From: Aequorivita sp. HC6-5 | GTDB lineage: Bacteria; Bacteroidota; Bacteroidia; Flavobacteriales; Flavobacteriaceae | Assembly: GCA_905182755.1 (NCBI GenBank) | Contig: CAJJCS010000004.1 | Coordinates: 186,001-250,000, forward strand | Direction of reading: 5' to 3' | DNA: 64,000 bases | Part shown: positions 39,171-48,521 of the stretch, piece by piece | Numbering within the stretch: the first letter of the stretch is position 1 | Layout: the number at the start of each line of letters is the position of its first letter | Position numbers and translations under genes: made by a program | The notes under the pieces: model-generated | Told to the model about the DNA's origin: nothing | The model's input: the letters and a program-made list of their open reading frames with translations, nothing else | Databases searched by the model: none

Positions 39171-40067
39171 TGTCTTACAGTTTAAAGAATACATGCCGCA
39201 TATTTATTGGTAATAGCCACTAGCAAGAGCTTTTTAAAAAGGGCTGGCTTGTATATCATCATTGTATGTAGCGCTTTACAAATGACCTCACAGACCAAGG
39301 TTTCTAAGGTCTTAGAACAAGATGCTGTCCAGGCAGCATTGCACCTAAGCCAGGGCGCTCTTGCCATAGAAAACAATGAATTTATTACCGCAGAAGTTGC
39401 TTACAGGAAAGCCATCGCTATTGAGGAGAATAAGGCGACAGGAAGCTACAATTTAGGGAACGCTTACTACAAAAACAGTAAAAACGAAGAGGCGCTTAGT
39501 AGGTTTGTAAATGCAGCAAAAGTTGCAACTACTAAACCACAAGCCCACCAAGCTTTCCATAACTTAGGGAATGCGCTTATGAACCAAAAAGAGTATTCTA
39601 GGGCAGTTGAGGCTTATAAAAATGCCCTTAGAAATAACCCCTCTGATGATCAAAGCCGCTACAACTTAGCCCTAGCTAAAGATCTGTTAGAGAAAAACCC
39701 ACCACAAGAAGGGGAGGATGATCAAGATAAAGAGCAAGACAACCAAGACAAAAAAGATCAGCAAGATAAAAAGGACGACCAAGATAAAGACCAAGACCAA
39801 GAAAAAGACCCTAAGGACAACCAAGATCCAGAAGACAAAAAAGGGGATGAGCAAGAAGACAAAAAAGAGCCGCAGGAACCTAAAGACCCTAAAGACGAGC
39901 AGGCAAAACAAGACCAACAACAACAGCAGCCTGCTGATGGGCAGTTGTCTCCTCAACAGGTGAAAAACCTGCTTGAGTCTATGAACAATCAAGAAAAGAA
40001 AGTTCAAGACAAAATCAATGCAAAAAAACAAAAGGGCGTAAAAATAAAATCTGAAAAAGATTGGTAA
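39170..40067 (+). CDS. batC: TPR protein BatC with long charged tail (possible frameshift near start)
   Basis: The domain frame opens at a TTG at 39207, but an ATG at 39170 overlapping the batB stop (TAATG) would join it if one base is removed near 39203, giving 298 aa. A hydrophobic segment (GLYIIIVCSALQMTSQ) is followed by tetratricopeptide repeats (YNLGNAYYKNSKNEEAL, FHNLGNALMNQKEYSRAVEAY) and then about 85 residues made mostly of D, K, Q, E and P. TPRs suggest scaffolding of the Bat complex. The tail is low-complexity and likely disordered. Confidence 0.85.
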
Positions 40068-40068
40068 C

Positions 40069-41850
40069 ATGAACAGACAAAAACACATATGGTTTGTTCT
40101 TTTTGTTGTGTTATTTGCCTTCACATCACAGGCACAGGTTACATTTCAAACCAAAGTAAGCCGCAAAAAATTGGGCCTTAACGAGCGAGTTCGGGTAGAT
40201 TTTATCATGAATGCAGATGGCGATGATTTTAATCCGCCAAGTTTTGAGGGGTTTAGGGTTGTAGGAGGGCCAAACCAATCTATTAGCAACTCTTATATCA
40301 ATAGAAAGCGCACCTATTCTAAAACCTACTCTTATTTTTTATCACCCCTCAAACAGGGCACCTTACGTATAGGCAAAGCTTCTATTTATGTTTCCGGGAA
40401 AACCTACACCACCTCTTCTATAACTCTTGAGATCACTCCAGCGGTAAAAACACCCTCAGATGGCTTAGGCAATAATCCAGAAGTCATAGCAGAGCAAAAC
40501 GTGCATCTGGTAGCCGAAATCTCAAACCCAACTCCTTATCTTAACCAACACCTCACCATTACCTACAAACTATATGTTTCTAATAATGTGAGTATTACCA
40601 GTCAATGGCGAGAAATAAATTCTCCTAGATATGCTGATTTTTGGAGTAAAAATATTGACAGTCAAAAACTGAATTTATTTGAAGGAAAATACCAAGGGGA
40701 GGACTACAGGTATGTTGTTTTGAAAACCACTGTGTTGTATCCTCAAAAAACCGGACCACTAGAAATTGAACCTTTAACGTTGGATGTACCTATTGACGTG
40801 CCTGGAAAAAGACGTAACATCTTTGGAAGAAGTCTTACAACAAGAGTTAATAAAACCATCTCTGCAGGAAAAAGAACCATTACTGTAAAACCCCTACCAA
40901 CAAAAGATCGCCCAGATAATTTTACTGGAGCTGTGGGAGATTTCACTTTCAGTGTAACGCCAAACAAAAAGGTTTTAGAGGTAGATCAGGCTCTTGAGGT
41001 ATCTCTTACCGTTTCTGGTAAAGGAAATCTAAACACCCTCTCTCTACCGAGCCTAAAAGTGCCAAGTACCTTGGAGGTGTATGAGCCGCAGCGTAAAGAA
41101 AATATCCGCACAAGAGCCTCAGGGATAAGCGGGTCTATTTCTGAAGTTTATACGATAGTGCCTCAAAATAAAGGGACCTATCCCATCAGCCCCATTTCGT
41201 TTTCTTTTTTCAATCCAGATACTCAAAGCTACCAGAGTGTTTCCTCTGAGCAGATTGTTATAAGGGTAACAGCTGGATCTGCGCCAAAACAAGACCCAAC
41301 CATAGCACAAACGCAAACACAACAAATCCAACCTCTTGTTATTGAGGAGCGCTTTAGATATATAAAATTGAATGCAGATTTAAGCCCTATTGCTTCGCCC
41401 CCCTTTTTTAAATCTACCTTGTTTTGGGCACTACTTTTAGGCCCCTTGGGGCTTATACCACTGTTTATTTTACTTGGTAAAAAGTACAGATCTATGCGCG
41501 CAGATGTTCAAGGACTTAAATTGCGAAAGGCCAATAAAATGGCTCGTAAATATTTGGTAGAAGCTAGGAAAAACAAACATAATAAAGCAATTTTTTATGA
41601 GGCTCTGGAGCGTTCTCTGCACAATTATTTAAAAGCCAGATTAGATATACAAACAACACAGATCAGTAAAGAGCGTATTGCAAAGTTACTTTTAGAGAGA
41701 AAAGTAGCAGCCACGACAGTTTTGGATTTTGAAACATTATTAAAAAGCTGCGAGCTTGCAAGATACACTCCCACAAGCGATGTGGCTATAAAGCAAGATT
41801 ATAAAAAAGCTGTTTCCACTATTTCACTAATTGATAAACAAATACAATAA
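40069..41850 (+). CDS. batD: BatD-family protein
   Basis: A 593-residue protein with signal peptide (WFVLFVVLFAFTSQAQ), several beta-sandwich-like periplasmic domains (VRVDFIMNADGDDFNPPSFEGF near the start), and one transmembrane helix (about residues 450-470, LFWALLLGPLGLIPLFILL) before a basic helical cytosolic tail. This matches BatD ('oxygen tolerance') proteins. It starts 2 bp after batC. It is expected to span the inner membrane with most of its mass in the periplasm. Confidence 0.92.
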   Translation: MNRQKHIWFVLFVVLFAFTSQAQVTFQTKVSRKKLGLNERVRVDFIMNADGDDFNPPSFEGFRVVGGPNQSISNSYINRKRTYSKTYSYFLSPLKQGTLRIGKASIYVSGKTYTTSSITLEITPAVKTPSDGLGNNPEVIAEQNVHLVAEISNPTPYLNQHLTITYKLYVSNNVSITSQWREINSPRYADFWSKNIDSQKLNLFEGKYQGEDYRYVVLKTTVLYPQKTGPLEIEPLTLDVPIDVPGKRRNIFGRSLTTRVNKTISAGKRTITVKPLPTKDRPDNFTGAVGDFTFSVTPNKKVLEVDQALEVSLTVSGKGNLNTLSLPSLKVPSTLEVYEPQRKENIRTRASGISGSISEVYTIVPQNKGTYPISPISFSFFNPDTQSYQSVSSEQIVIRVTAGSAPKQDPTIAQTQTQQIQPLVIEERFRYIKLNADLSPIASPPFFKSTLFWALLLGPLGLIPLFILLGKKYRSMRADVQGLKLRKANKMARKYLVEARKNKHNKAIFYEALERSLHNYLKARLDIQTTQISKERIAKLLLERKVAATTVLDFETLLKSCELARYTPTSDVAIKQDYKKAVSTISLIDKQIQ

Positions 41851-41859
41851 GATAAGAAG

Positions 41860-42609
41860 ATGAAATATCTAATAAAGTTTTGTGTGTTTTTCATCCTAGG
41901 TAGTATCCAGGGGCAAGCTCAGGGGCTTTTTAATGAGGCAGCTCAAAACTATAAAAACGAAGCCTACAAAAAGGCCATTGAACAATGGAATACCATTCTA
42001 GACAATGGCCAACATAGCGCCGCCTTGTATTATAACATGGCCAATGCACATTACAAGCTAAACCAAGTGGGCCCAAGTATATATTATTATGAAAAAGCCC
42101 TAGCTCTAGCACCTAATGACGCCCAGATTAAAACAAATCTCGCCTTTGCCCAAAACGCCAAGATTGATGCCATTACCCCGTTACCAAAAACAATTTTTTC
42201 TAAATGGTATACTGCCATAGCAGGGCAATTTACTTTTGATGGATGGGCTTTATTGGCTGTTTTATTTAGCGTCCTGTTCTCGCTACTATTTTTAGGGTAT
42301 TATTTTGCTAGTGCAGAACAAAAAAAGAGGTTGTTTTTCACCACAGCAATAATTTGTGGCTGTTTATTTGTGCTTGCTTTTACCATGGCCTCTGTTAGCT
42401 ATAAAGACCTGCAAAAAAATGTATTTGCTATTGTTTTCTCAGAAGCTACAGATATTAAATCAGCGCCTAAAAACAACAGCGACACCGTCTTTGTAATTCA
42501 CGAGGGAACAAAAGTACAACTTCTAGAAACAGATGGTTTATGGACTCACGTAGCAATTGTAAATGGTATAGAAGGATGGATACCAAGCTCAGAGCTAAAG
42601 AAGTTGTAG
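41860..42609 (+). CDS. batE: TPR and SH3-domain protein BatE
   Basis: A 249-residue protein. Signal peptide (FCVFFILGSIQGQAQ), two TPR motifs (YNMANAHYKLNQVGPSIYYY), two transmembrane helices (about residues 125-145 and 155-178), and a C-terminal bacterial SH3 domain (VQLLETDGLWTHVAIVNG, GWIPSSELKKL). This composition is that of BatE, the last member of the operon. The SH3 domain suggests binding to peptide or cell wall in the periplasm. Confidence 0.92.
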   Translation: MKYLIKFCVFFILGSIQGQAQGLFNEAAQNYKNEAYKKAIEQWNTILDNGQHSAALYYNMANAHYKLNQVGPSIYYYEKALALAPNDAQIKTNLAFAQNAKIDAITPLPKTIFSKWYTAIAGQFTFDGWALLAVLFSVLFSLLFLGYYFASAEQKKRLFFTTAIICGCLFVLAFTMASVSYKDLQKNVFAIVFSEATDIKSAPKNNSDTVFVIHEGTKVQLLETDGLWTHVAIVNGIEGWIPSSELKKL

Positions 42610-42645
42610 CTTTTATACTTTTTTAACAAGAACTTTTATCTTATA

Positions 42646-42963
42646 TTGAGGTTTAACAATTTAGCCTCAATCGTGCAATCAAAAAGTTTTTTATTTCTGT
42701 TTCTTTTTACCTTCTCTTTGGCAGCCCCCATTGCAATGCAATGTTGTTCTCACAGCTCAGATATTACTTCTTTTTTAGCACAAGAAGAAGAATCTAAAAC
42801 AGACACCTTTGAGTTAGAAACAGAAAAAATAACAGAAAAAGTATTGGCTTCAATAAGACCACTTAAGCCTCAAGAATCAAAAAAAAAGAATCTTGAGACA
42901 GGTGCTGCTCTTTGGAATACAGTATATGCAGAACTAACTCCTCCTCCTCCTAAAAAGCTATAA
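42646..42963 (+). CDS. small membrane-anchored or secreted protein of unknown function
   Basis: 105 residues from a TTG (a GTG a few codons later is an alternative). Residues 14-30 form one hydrophobic segment (FLFLFLFTFSLAAPIAM) and are followed by CC and an acidic stretch rich in Glu and Thr. The tail has a run of prolines (TPPPPKKL). I recognise no domain. It lies between batE and the SulP transporter on the same strand, 36 bp after batE. Confidence 0.5.
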   Translation: MRFNNLASIVQSKSFLFLFLFTFSLAAPIAMQCCSHSSDITSFLAQEEESKTDTFELETEKITEKVLASIRPLKPQESKKKNLETGAALWNTVYAELTPPPPKKL

Positions 42964-43060
42964 CCCTCAGGGCATAGTATTCTCTATTTCAAAATAAAAA
43001 AAAAGATTGCTTTTTAGTAAAAGGCAGTTTATTGTATTTCAAAAGCTAAAAACAAATCAT

Positions 43061-44911
43061 ATGTTTAAAAATATTTTTAAAAATTTTCAGGGTAATTTAT
43101 TTGGAGGTATTACCGCAGGGATTGTTGCCTTACCACTAGCATTGGCCTTTGGTGTGCAATCTGGCCTTGGGCCAAGTGCAGGACTATATGGCGCAATTAT
43201 GATTGGGTTTTTTGCTTCACTTTTTGGAGGGACAAACACACAGATATCTGGCCCAACGGCACCAATGACAGCTGTGTCTATGGTGATTATAGCCGGGATT
43301 GTAGCTGCCAATAATGGAGACTTAGACCTGGCCTTGCCTTTTATTTTATTAGTGTTTTTATTGGCAGGCTTGTTCCAGATTATATTAGGGGTTTTAGGTT
43401 TTGGAAAGTATATAAAGTACATACCATATCCTGTAGTTTCTGGTTTTATGACCGCCATAGGAGTTATTATTTTGGTCACACAATTACTACCAATGGTGGG
43501 GTATTATACCACAGATGACACCCAATTTATTGATTCTTTTAAACCCCAAGCGCAAGAGGTGCTGCTTGATAAAATTTTAAAAGACGAAGCTGGAGAAGGT
43601 ATTCTAGTGCTTGAAAATTTTAAAGAAACAGTTGTTAGGGCAGAAGAAATAACCCCAAAAGAAATAACAGCAGAAGCTACTATTCTTGCCAAGACAGCAG
43701 GATCTGGAGTGTTAGGTGCTTTAAAAAGATTTCCAAGCGCATTGGGGCAAATACAGTGGTTAGAATTTATGCTAGCGTTAGCTACTATCTTTATTATTTT
43801 CGGCTTTAAAAAAATCACCACCAAAGTACCTAGTACATTAGTTGCGCTACTGGTGGTTAGTTTAACGGCCTACTTTTTAAAATTAGACTACCGCCCTATT
43901 CAAGAAATCCCTTCAGGATTTCCAATACCACATTTTGAAATGTTTACAAGTTTTAGCCTTGGACAAATATCACCCTATGTTTTTACGGCCTTAACATTAG
44001 CATTTCTTGGGGCTATTGATTCCTTGCTGACCTCTGTGGTGGCAGACAACATGACAAAAACAAAACACAACCCTAACCAAGAATTAATTGGGCAAGGAAT
44101 TGGGAATAGTATTGCCTCTATTTTTGGAGGAATACCGGGAGCGGGAGCAACCATAAGAACCGTTGTTAATATAAATAGTGGAGGTACCACCAAACTATCA
44201 GGTATGGTGGCCGCCATTGTTTTACTAGTTGTATTATTGGCATTAGGTCCTATTGCCTCTCAGATTCCTGCTGCTGTTCTTGCAGGAATTTTAGTAACTG
44301 TAGGTATTGGCGTTATGGATTATAAAGGCTTGAAAGCAATTCCTAAAATGCCACAAAGTGAAGTAATTATTATGCTTGTGGTTTTATTGTTATCTGTTTT
44401 CTGGAACTTGGTCTTTGCCGTTGGTATTGGTCTTGTGCTTGCAGCATTAATTTTCATGAAAAAAATAGGAGATTCTGCAGCGAGACGCTCCAAGGTTGTG
44501 TCTTTACATAACGCTGACGAGCTACATCTCCCATGGGCAGATGAAATTATATTTCCGGAAAACTTAAAACAACAGGTGTTTATAAAGCGTATGGTAGGGC
44601 CACTATTTTTTGCCAACACAAGCGATTTTCAGGAACTTGCAAAACAAGTGCCAGACACGGCAACTCACCTTATTATACGCATGGAACGAGTACCGTACAT
44701 AGATCAATCTGGACTCTATGCTATGGAGGATCTTGTTTTGAGATTAAAACAAGCCGATGTAAAAGTATTAATTGTGAACCTAACTCAGCAACCAAGAATG
44801 ATGATGGAAAAAATAGATTTAATTCCAGAGTTAATTTCAGATCTAGAAATATTTAAAGATTTTAAAGAGGCAATGGTGTACATTCAGGCCAATAAAAATA
44901 GCCTTATGTAA
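43061..44911 (+). CDS. SulP-family inorganic anion transporter with STAS domain
   Basis: About 616 residues from the ATG at 43061 (MFKNIFKNFQGNLFGG). An upstream in-frame start at 43007 adds an atypical extension. Ten to twelve membrane helices include the SulP motif GPSAGLYGAIMIGFFASLFG and GGIPGAGATIRTVVN. A C-terminal STAS domain (about residues 500-610, RMERVPYIDQSGLYAMEDL) is typical. Bacterial SulP proteins import sulfate, bicarbonate or dicarboxylates; no carbonic anhydrase or sulfate-assimilation gene adjoins, so the substrate is open. Confidence 0.93.
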   Translation: MFKNIFKNFQGNLFGGITAGIVALPLALAFGVQSGLGPSAGLYGAIMIGFFASLFGGTNTQISGPTAPMTAVSMVIIAGIVAANNGDLDLALPFILLVFLLAGLFQIILGVLGFGKYIKYIPYPVVSGFMTAIGVIILVTQLLPMVGYYTTDDTQFIDSFKPQAQEVLLDKILKDEAGEGILVLENFKETVVRAEEITPKEITAEATILAKTAGSGVLGALKRFPSALGQIQWLEFMLALATIFIIFGFKKITTKVPSTLVALLVVSLTAYFLKLDYRPIQEIPSGFPIPHFEMFTSFSLGQISPYVFTALTLAFLGAIDSLLTSVVADNMTKTKHNPNQELIGQGIGNSIASIFGGIPGAGATIRTVVNINSGGTTKLSGMVAAIVLLVVLLALGPIASQIPAAVLAGILVTVGIGVMDYKGLKAIPKMPQSEVIIMLVVLLLSVFWNLVFAVGIGLVLAALIFMKKIGDSAARRSKVVSLHNADELHLPWADEIIFPENLKQQVFIKRMVGPLFFANTSDFQELAKQVPDTATHLIIRMERVPYIDQSGLYAMEDLVLRLKQADVKVLIVNLTQQPRMMMEKIDLIPELISDLEIFKDFKEAMVYIQANKNSLM

Positions 44912-45460
44912 TTATTCTGAGCTAGTTTCTTCCTCAGAAGGCTCACTATCTTGAGTGTTTTTTTGAAGCTTGTCTACCTCCTCTATAATGTTTGGCAATA
45001 ACAAGGGGCCAATTGCGGCAACGGGCTGGTAAAGCAGAGATGATTCTTTCTTTTGAGAGGGTATAAGTAGCCCGCTGATGTTGGTAGATGCGTTTAAAAA
45101 CATAAAAATAACACTACAAATAAAAGCTATTTTTAAGGTGTTAAATAATCCCCCAAGTAGTTTGTTAACGAGTCCTAAAGCTGCAAAATCTGCAATTTTT
45201 GTAAGAATTTTTCCTGCCAGATTCACCACAATTAATATAATTAAAAAGGTAACTCCAAAGGCGGTTAGGTTGATTATCTCGGGACTCCACTGCAGGGTTT
45301 TAGATAATAGATTTGCTGCAAAATAAGAAAAATGAATAGCTCCATACACACCTACAATTAATCCAATTAAGGAGGCAAGAGTAGCAAAAAGCCCTTTTCT
45401 TATTCCTCGGTAAAAAGCATAAATGAGTATAATGCCTAGAATGATGTCAATACTATTCAT
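44912..45460 (-). CDS. CvpA-family membrane protein
   Basis: A 182-residue protein with four hydrophobic segments and the CvpA/colicin V production family start (SIDIILGIILIYAFYRGIRKGLF, shown in parts: IDIILGIILIYAF, YRGIRKGLFATLASLIG). The C-terminus is acidic. The stop directly abuts the SulP stop (convergent). CvpA proteins are inner-membrane proteins of loosely defined role in envelope stress and colicin V export. Confidence 0.9.
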   Translation of the reverse strand: MNSIDIILGIILIYAFYRGIRKGLFATLASLIGLIVGVYGAIHFSYFAANLLSKTLQWSPEIINLTAFGVTFLIILIVVNLAGKILTKIADFAALGLVNKLLGGLFNTLKIAFICSVIFMFLNASTNISGLLIPSQKKESSLLYQPVAAIGPLLLPNIIEEVDKLQKNTQDSEPSEEETSSE

Positions 45461-45609
45461 GGAGATATATTTTGATTTTAAAGATATAAAAACCTAAAGG
45501 ATGAACCAATGGTTAGTTTTTAAAGCTTTTTAAAACAAAGAAGTTACCTTTACAAAAAAGTATATACTAGGTGCAGATACCCGTATGGCACCTTTTGTAA
45601 AGACGATAT

Positions 45610-45966
45610 ATGGCAAGAGACGAACAATTAAAACAACGATGGGAGGCAGTAGTGGCTTTTCTTAGTAATCGCTTTGCGGATGGAGATTCCCTGGATTTAG
45701 ACGCTATTATTTATTTAGTAGGAGTGCAGGAGCTAGGACAACTCCATAAAAAATTTAAAAAAGACGAAAAAGTAAACCTAATGCACATTGCCATTTGTCG
45801 TTTGCTAGAACCCTTTGGATATTATGAGTTTGAGTATTTTGATGCTGCAGGGTGGCCTCATTATAAAATACTTGAACAATTACCCCCTTTAAAGCCGGGG
45901 GAGCAAACCGTATTAATGAAGGAAGCGATTGTTCAATATTTCTTAGAAAAAGAAGTCATACAATAA
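45610..45966 (+). CDS. conserved protein of unknown function
   Basis: 118 residues, no signal peptide, acidic, starting MARDEQLKQRWEAVVAFLS. It has a compact helical composition with conserved-looking blocks (DLDAIIYLVGVQELGQ, FGYYEFEYFDAAGWPHY). I recognise no family name, though the gene position before pheS seems to be conserved in related bacteria (from memory). A cytosolic role is likely. The spacing to pheS is 84 bp with its own promoter-like box. Confidence 0.7.
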   Translation: MARDEQLKQRWEAVVAFLSNRFADGDSLDLDAIIYLVGVQELGQLHKKFKKDEKVNLMHIAICRLLEPFGYYEFEYFDAAGWPHYKILEQLPPLKPGEQTVLMKEAIVQYFLEKEVIQ

Positions 45967-46022
45967 TCAAAACCACTGCAACTATTACCACAAATTTGCA
46001 ATCGTATGTGAAGTACTTTCTG

Positions 46023-46030
46023 TAATTTTG
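46023..46030 (+). promoter_or_regulatory. candidate -7 element for pheS
   Basis: TAATTTTG matches TAnnTTTG and lies 20 bp before the pheS start; a TTTG at 45995-45998 could be the -33 box with 24 bp between, a little long. Confidence 0.45.
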
Positions 46031-46049
46031 TGGTCTTGAATGTTATATT

Positions 46050-47069
46050 ATGATAGATAAGATTAAAGAACATATTACACAAGTAGAAGCTTTTTCTGCT
46101 ACCACACTTACACAGGTAGAAGATTTTAGAATTAAATACTTGGGTAGTAAAGGATTATTAAAAGAGTTTTTTGCGGCATTTAAGGACGTTAGTAATGACC
46201 AAAAAAAAGAATTTGGCCAAGCTATTAACACCTTAAAAAATGCAGCACAAGAAAAGGTGAACAGCCTTAAGATGGCCATAGATGCTACTCAGGAAACCTC
46301 TGGGGTATATGGTGATTTATCACGTCCAGGAGCACCTATTACACTTGGCTCAAGACATCCTATATCTATTGTAAAAAACAAGATTACAAGTATTTTTTCT
46401 AATATTGGGTTTAATGTTAGTGAGGGTCCAGAAATTGAAGATGACTGGCATAATTTTACCGCTTTAAACTTGCCAGAATACCATCCAGCTAGAGACATGC
46501 AGGACACCTTTTTTGTGCAAACCAATCCAGATATTTTGCTTCGTACCCACACAAGTTCTGTACAGGTGCGCTATATGGAAGACAATCAGCCACCCATTAG
46601 AACCATATCTCCCGGGAGAGTGTTTAGAAATGAGGCTATCTCTGCCCGTTCTCACTGCTTCTTTCATCAAGTAGAGGGGCTATATGTAGATAAAGGCGTG
46701 AGTTTTGCAGATTTAAAACAAACCCTTGAGTTTTTTACCACTGAAATGTTTGGAAAATCTAAAATTAGGTTAAGACCTTCTTATTTTCCGTTTACCGAAC
46801 CTAGCGCTGAGGTTGATGTATATTGGGGTCTTGAAACAGAAACCGATTACAAAATTACCAAAGGAACGGGTTGGCTTGAAATTATGGGCTGTGGGATGGT
46901 AGATCCTAATGTGCTTAAAAATTGCGGCATCGATCCTGAGATATACAGTGGTTTTGCCTTTGGTATGGGGATAGACCGTATAGCAATGTTATTGCACCAA
47001 ATTCCAGATATACGTATGTTTAGTGAAAATGATGTTCGTTTTTTACAGCAATTTAAGAGTGCAGATTAA
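46050..47069 (+). CDS. pheS: phenylalanyl-tRNA synthetase alpha subunit
   Basis: A 339-residue class II synthetase subunit. Motif 1 area GSRHPISIVKN, motif 2 GRVFRNEAISARSHCFFHQVEG (in parts: GRVFRNEAIS, HCFFHQVEGL) and motif 3 GFAFGMGIDRIAML are all present, with the Phe-binding EPSAEVDVYW between. The N-terminus is a coiled-coil arm. Works as alpha2beta2 with PheT, which is not nearby, as is common in Bacteroidota. Confidence 0.97.
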   Translation: MIDKIKEHITQVEAFSATTLTQVEDFRIKYLGSKGLLKEFFAAFKDVSNDQKKEFGQAINTLKNAAQEKVNSLKMAIDATQETSGVYGDLSRPGAPITLGSRHPISIVKNKITSIFSNIGFNVSEGPEIEDDWHNFTALNLPEYHPARDMQDTFFVQTNPDILLRTHTSSVQVRYMEDNQPPIRTISPGRVFRNEAISARSHCFFHQVEGLYVDKGVSFADLKQTLEFFTTEMFGKSKIRLRPSYFPFTEPSAEVDVYWGLETETDYKITKGTGWLEIMGCGMVDPNVLKNCGIDPEIYSGFAFGMGIDRIAMLLHQIPDIRMFSENDVRFLQQFKSAD

Positions 47070-47090
47070 CTAGGTTTTAATAAAACGTTC

Positions 47091-47486
47091 TTGAAAAAAG
47101 ATATTGACATTCCAAAGGTTAAAGATGTATACGTGGCCGCAGTTTTTGAGTTAAATGAAGACTACAACACCCATGACTGGAACATATACATTATTAATGC
47201 TAATAACACACCTATAGAAACCGTCTTGGTTATAGCACAGGGGTATACAGAAAATAAAATGACGGCTGCTATACGCAAAACCGTCAAAATCATACCTGCC
47301 AAGGGTTTTGCTAAAATAGAATACATAGACCAGAGCGTGTTTGGCTTAGATAACTTTTTTACCATCACTTATTTTCTTGAAAATAAGATGTATGACAAGC
47401 GCTTTGAGTTTCCAAGAAATACAATCCGTGAAGATGAAATGGCAACCATTCCTGTGATGCCTCAAAAAGGAATTCTTGCACTCTAG
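47091..47486 (+). CDS. conserved protein of unknown function downstream of pheS
   Basis: 131 residues from a TTG 21 bp after the pheS stop; no ATG is available. No signal peptide. Beta-rich sequence with conserved-looking WNIYIINANNTPIETVLV and GLDNFFTITYFLENKMYDKR. Likely co-transcribed with pheS. I recognise no family; homologues are sometimes mislabelled as phenylalanyl-tRNA synthetase from the neighbour. Confidence 0.7.
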   Translation: MKKDIDIPKVKDVYVAAVFELNEDYNTHDWNIYIINANNTPIETVLVIAQGYTENKMTAAIRKTVKIIPAKGFAKIEYIDQSVFGLDNFFTITYFLENKMYDKRFEFPRNTIREDEMATIPVMPQKGILAL

Positions 47487-47516
47487 TTTTAAGAGTACTA
47501 TAAAAGTTAGCAGGAG

Positions 47517-48521
47517 TTAACTTAATTTATCCGTAAGTTTTTTAAAGACCCTTTTAGGCTCTTTGTTTTCATATAAAATACCGTAGACAGCATTAATTAT
47601 AGGAGTTTTTGCCTTGTTTTCTGTTTTGTTATTATTTAAAATATACGCACTTTTTGTAGCATAATATCCTTCTGCCACCATGCTCATTTCCAGTTGAGCG
47701 CTTTTTACGGTATATCCTTTACCAATCATGTTTCCAAACATTCTGTTTCTACTAAAAATAGAATATCCTGTTACCAACAAATCTCCCAAATAAGCAGAGT
47801 CATTAATATCACGTTTCATTTTATGTACTTTGTTTACATAACGCTTCATTTCTCTAATGGCATTACTCATCAGTACACTCTGGAAATTATCTCCATAGCC
47901 AAGGCCATGAGCTATACCGGCAGCAATTGCATAAATATTTTTGAGCATAGCCGCATACTCTGTCCCCATAACATCATCACTTATGTTGCATTTTATGTAG
48001 TCACAACTAAGATGATTAGCAACAATAGATGCTTTTGTGTCATCTGCACATGCAATGGTAAGATAAGACAAACGCTCAAGGGCTACTTCTTCTGCATGAC
48101 AGGGGCCAGATATCACCCCAATATCATCAAAAGCAACGTTTAGGTAGGTGTTAAAGTGTTCTCCAACGATCAAACTGCTTTCTGGAACAATACCTTTTAT
48201 GGCAGATATAATAACCTTCCCATCTAAAGAGATCTTTAATTTTTCTAATTCTTGGTGTATAAACGCAGAAGGAATAACAAAAATAAGGTAGTCTGCATAG
48301 GCCACCATCTCATTGATATCATTGCTAAGTTTTAATTTGTCGGTATTAAACTCAACAGCGCTAAGATAGTTTGGGTTGTGCTGTTCTTTTTTTATGTGTT
48401 TAATGGCATCAACATTACGCATGTACCAACCTACCTGTTCAAGATTTTCGCATAGCATTTTCACAATCGCAGTTGCCCAACTACCACCTCCAAATACAGC
48501 AAACTTTGGCGAATCTTCCAT
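47517..48521 (-). CDS. gpsA: NAD(P)H-dependent glycerol-3-phosphate dehydrogenase
   Basis: A 334-residue enzyme reducing dihydroxyacetone phosphate to sn-glycerol-3-phosphate for phospholipid synthesis. The nucleotide loop AVFGGGSWATAIVKML is at the start; VISGPCHAEEVAL, AAMLKNIYAIAAGIAHGL (catalytic Lys) and GDNFQSVLMSNAIREM follow. Length is normal. It is the only minus-strand gene here and is divergent from gdhA. Confidence 0.95.
   Translation of the reverse strand: MEDSPKFAVFGGGSWATAIVKMLCENLEQVGWYMRNVDAIKHIKKEQHNPNYLSAVEFNTDKLKLSNDINEMVAYADYLIFVIPSAFIHQELEKLKISLDGKVIISAIKGIVPESSLIVGEHFNTYLNVAFDDIGVISGPCHAEEVALERLSYLTIACADDTKASIVANHLSCDYIKCNISDDVMGTEYAAMLKNIYAIAAGIAHGLGYGDNFQSVLMSNAIREMKRYVNKVHKMKRDINDSAYLGDLLVTGYSIFSRNRMFGNMIGKGYTVKSAQLEMSMVAEGYYATKSAYILNNNKTENKAKTPIINAVYGILYENKEPKRVFKKLTDKLS

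Noticed and set aside
39687..40124. Long minus-strand ORF of 145 codons rich in Leu, Phe and Val
   Set aside because: It is the mirror image of the DK-rich low-complexity tail of batC; the hydrophobic composition is a codon artefact.
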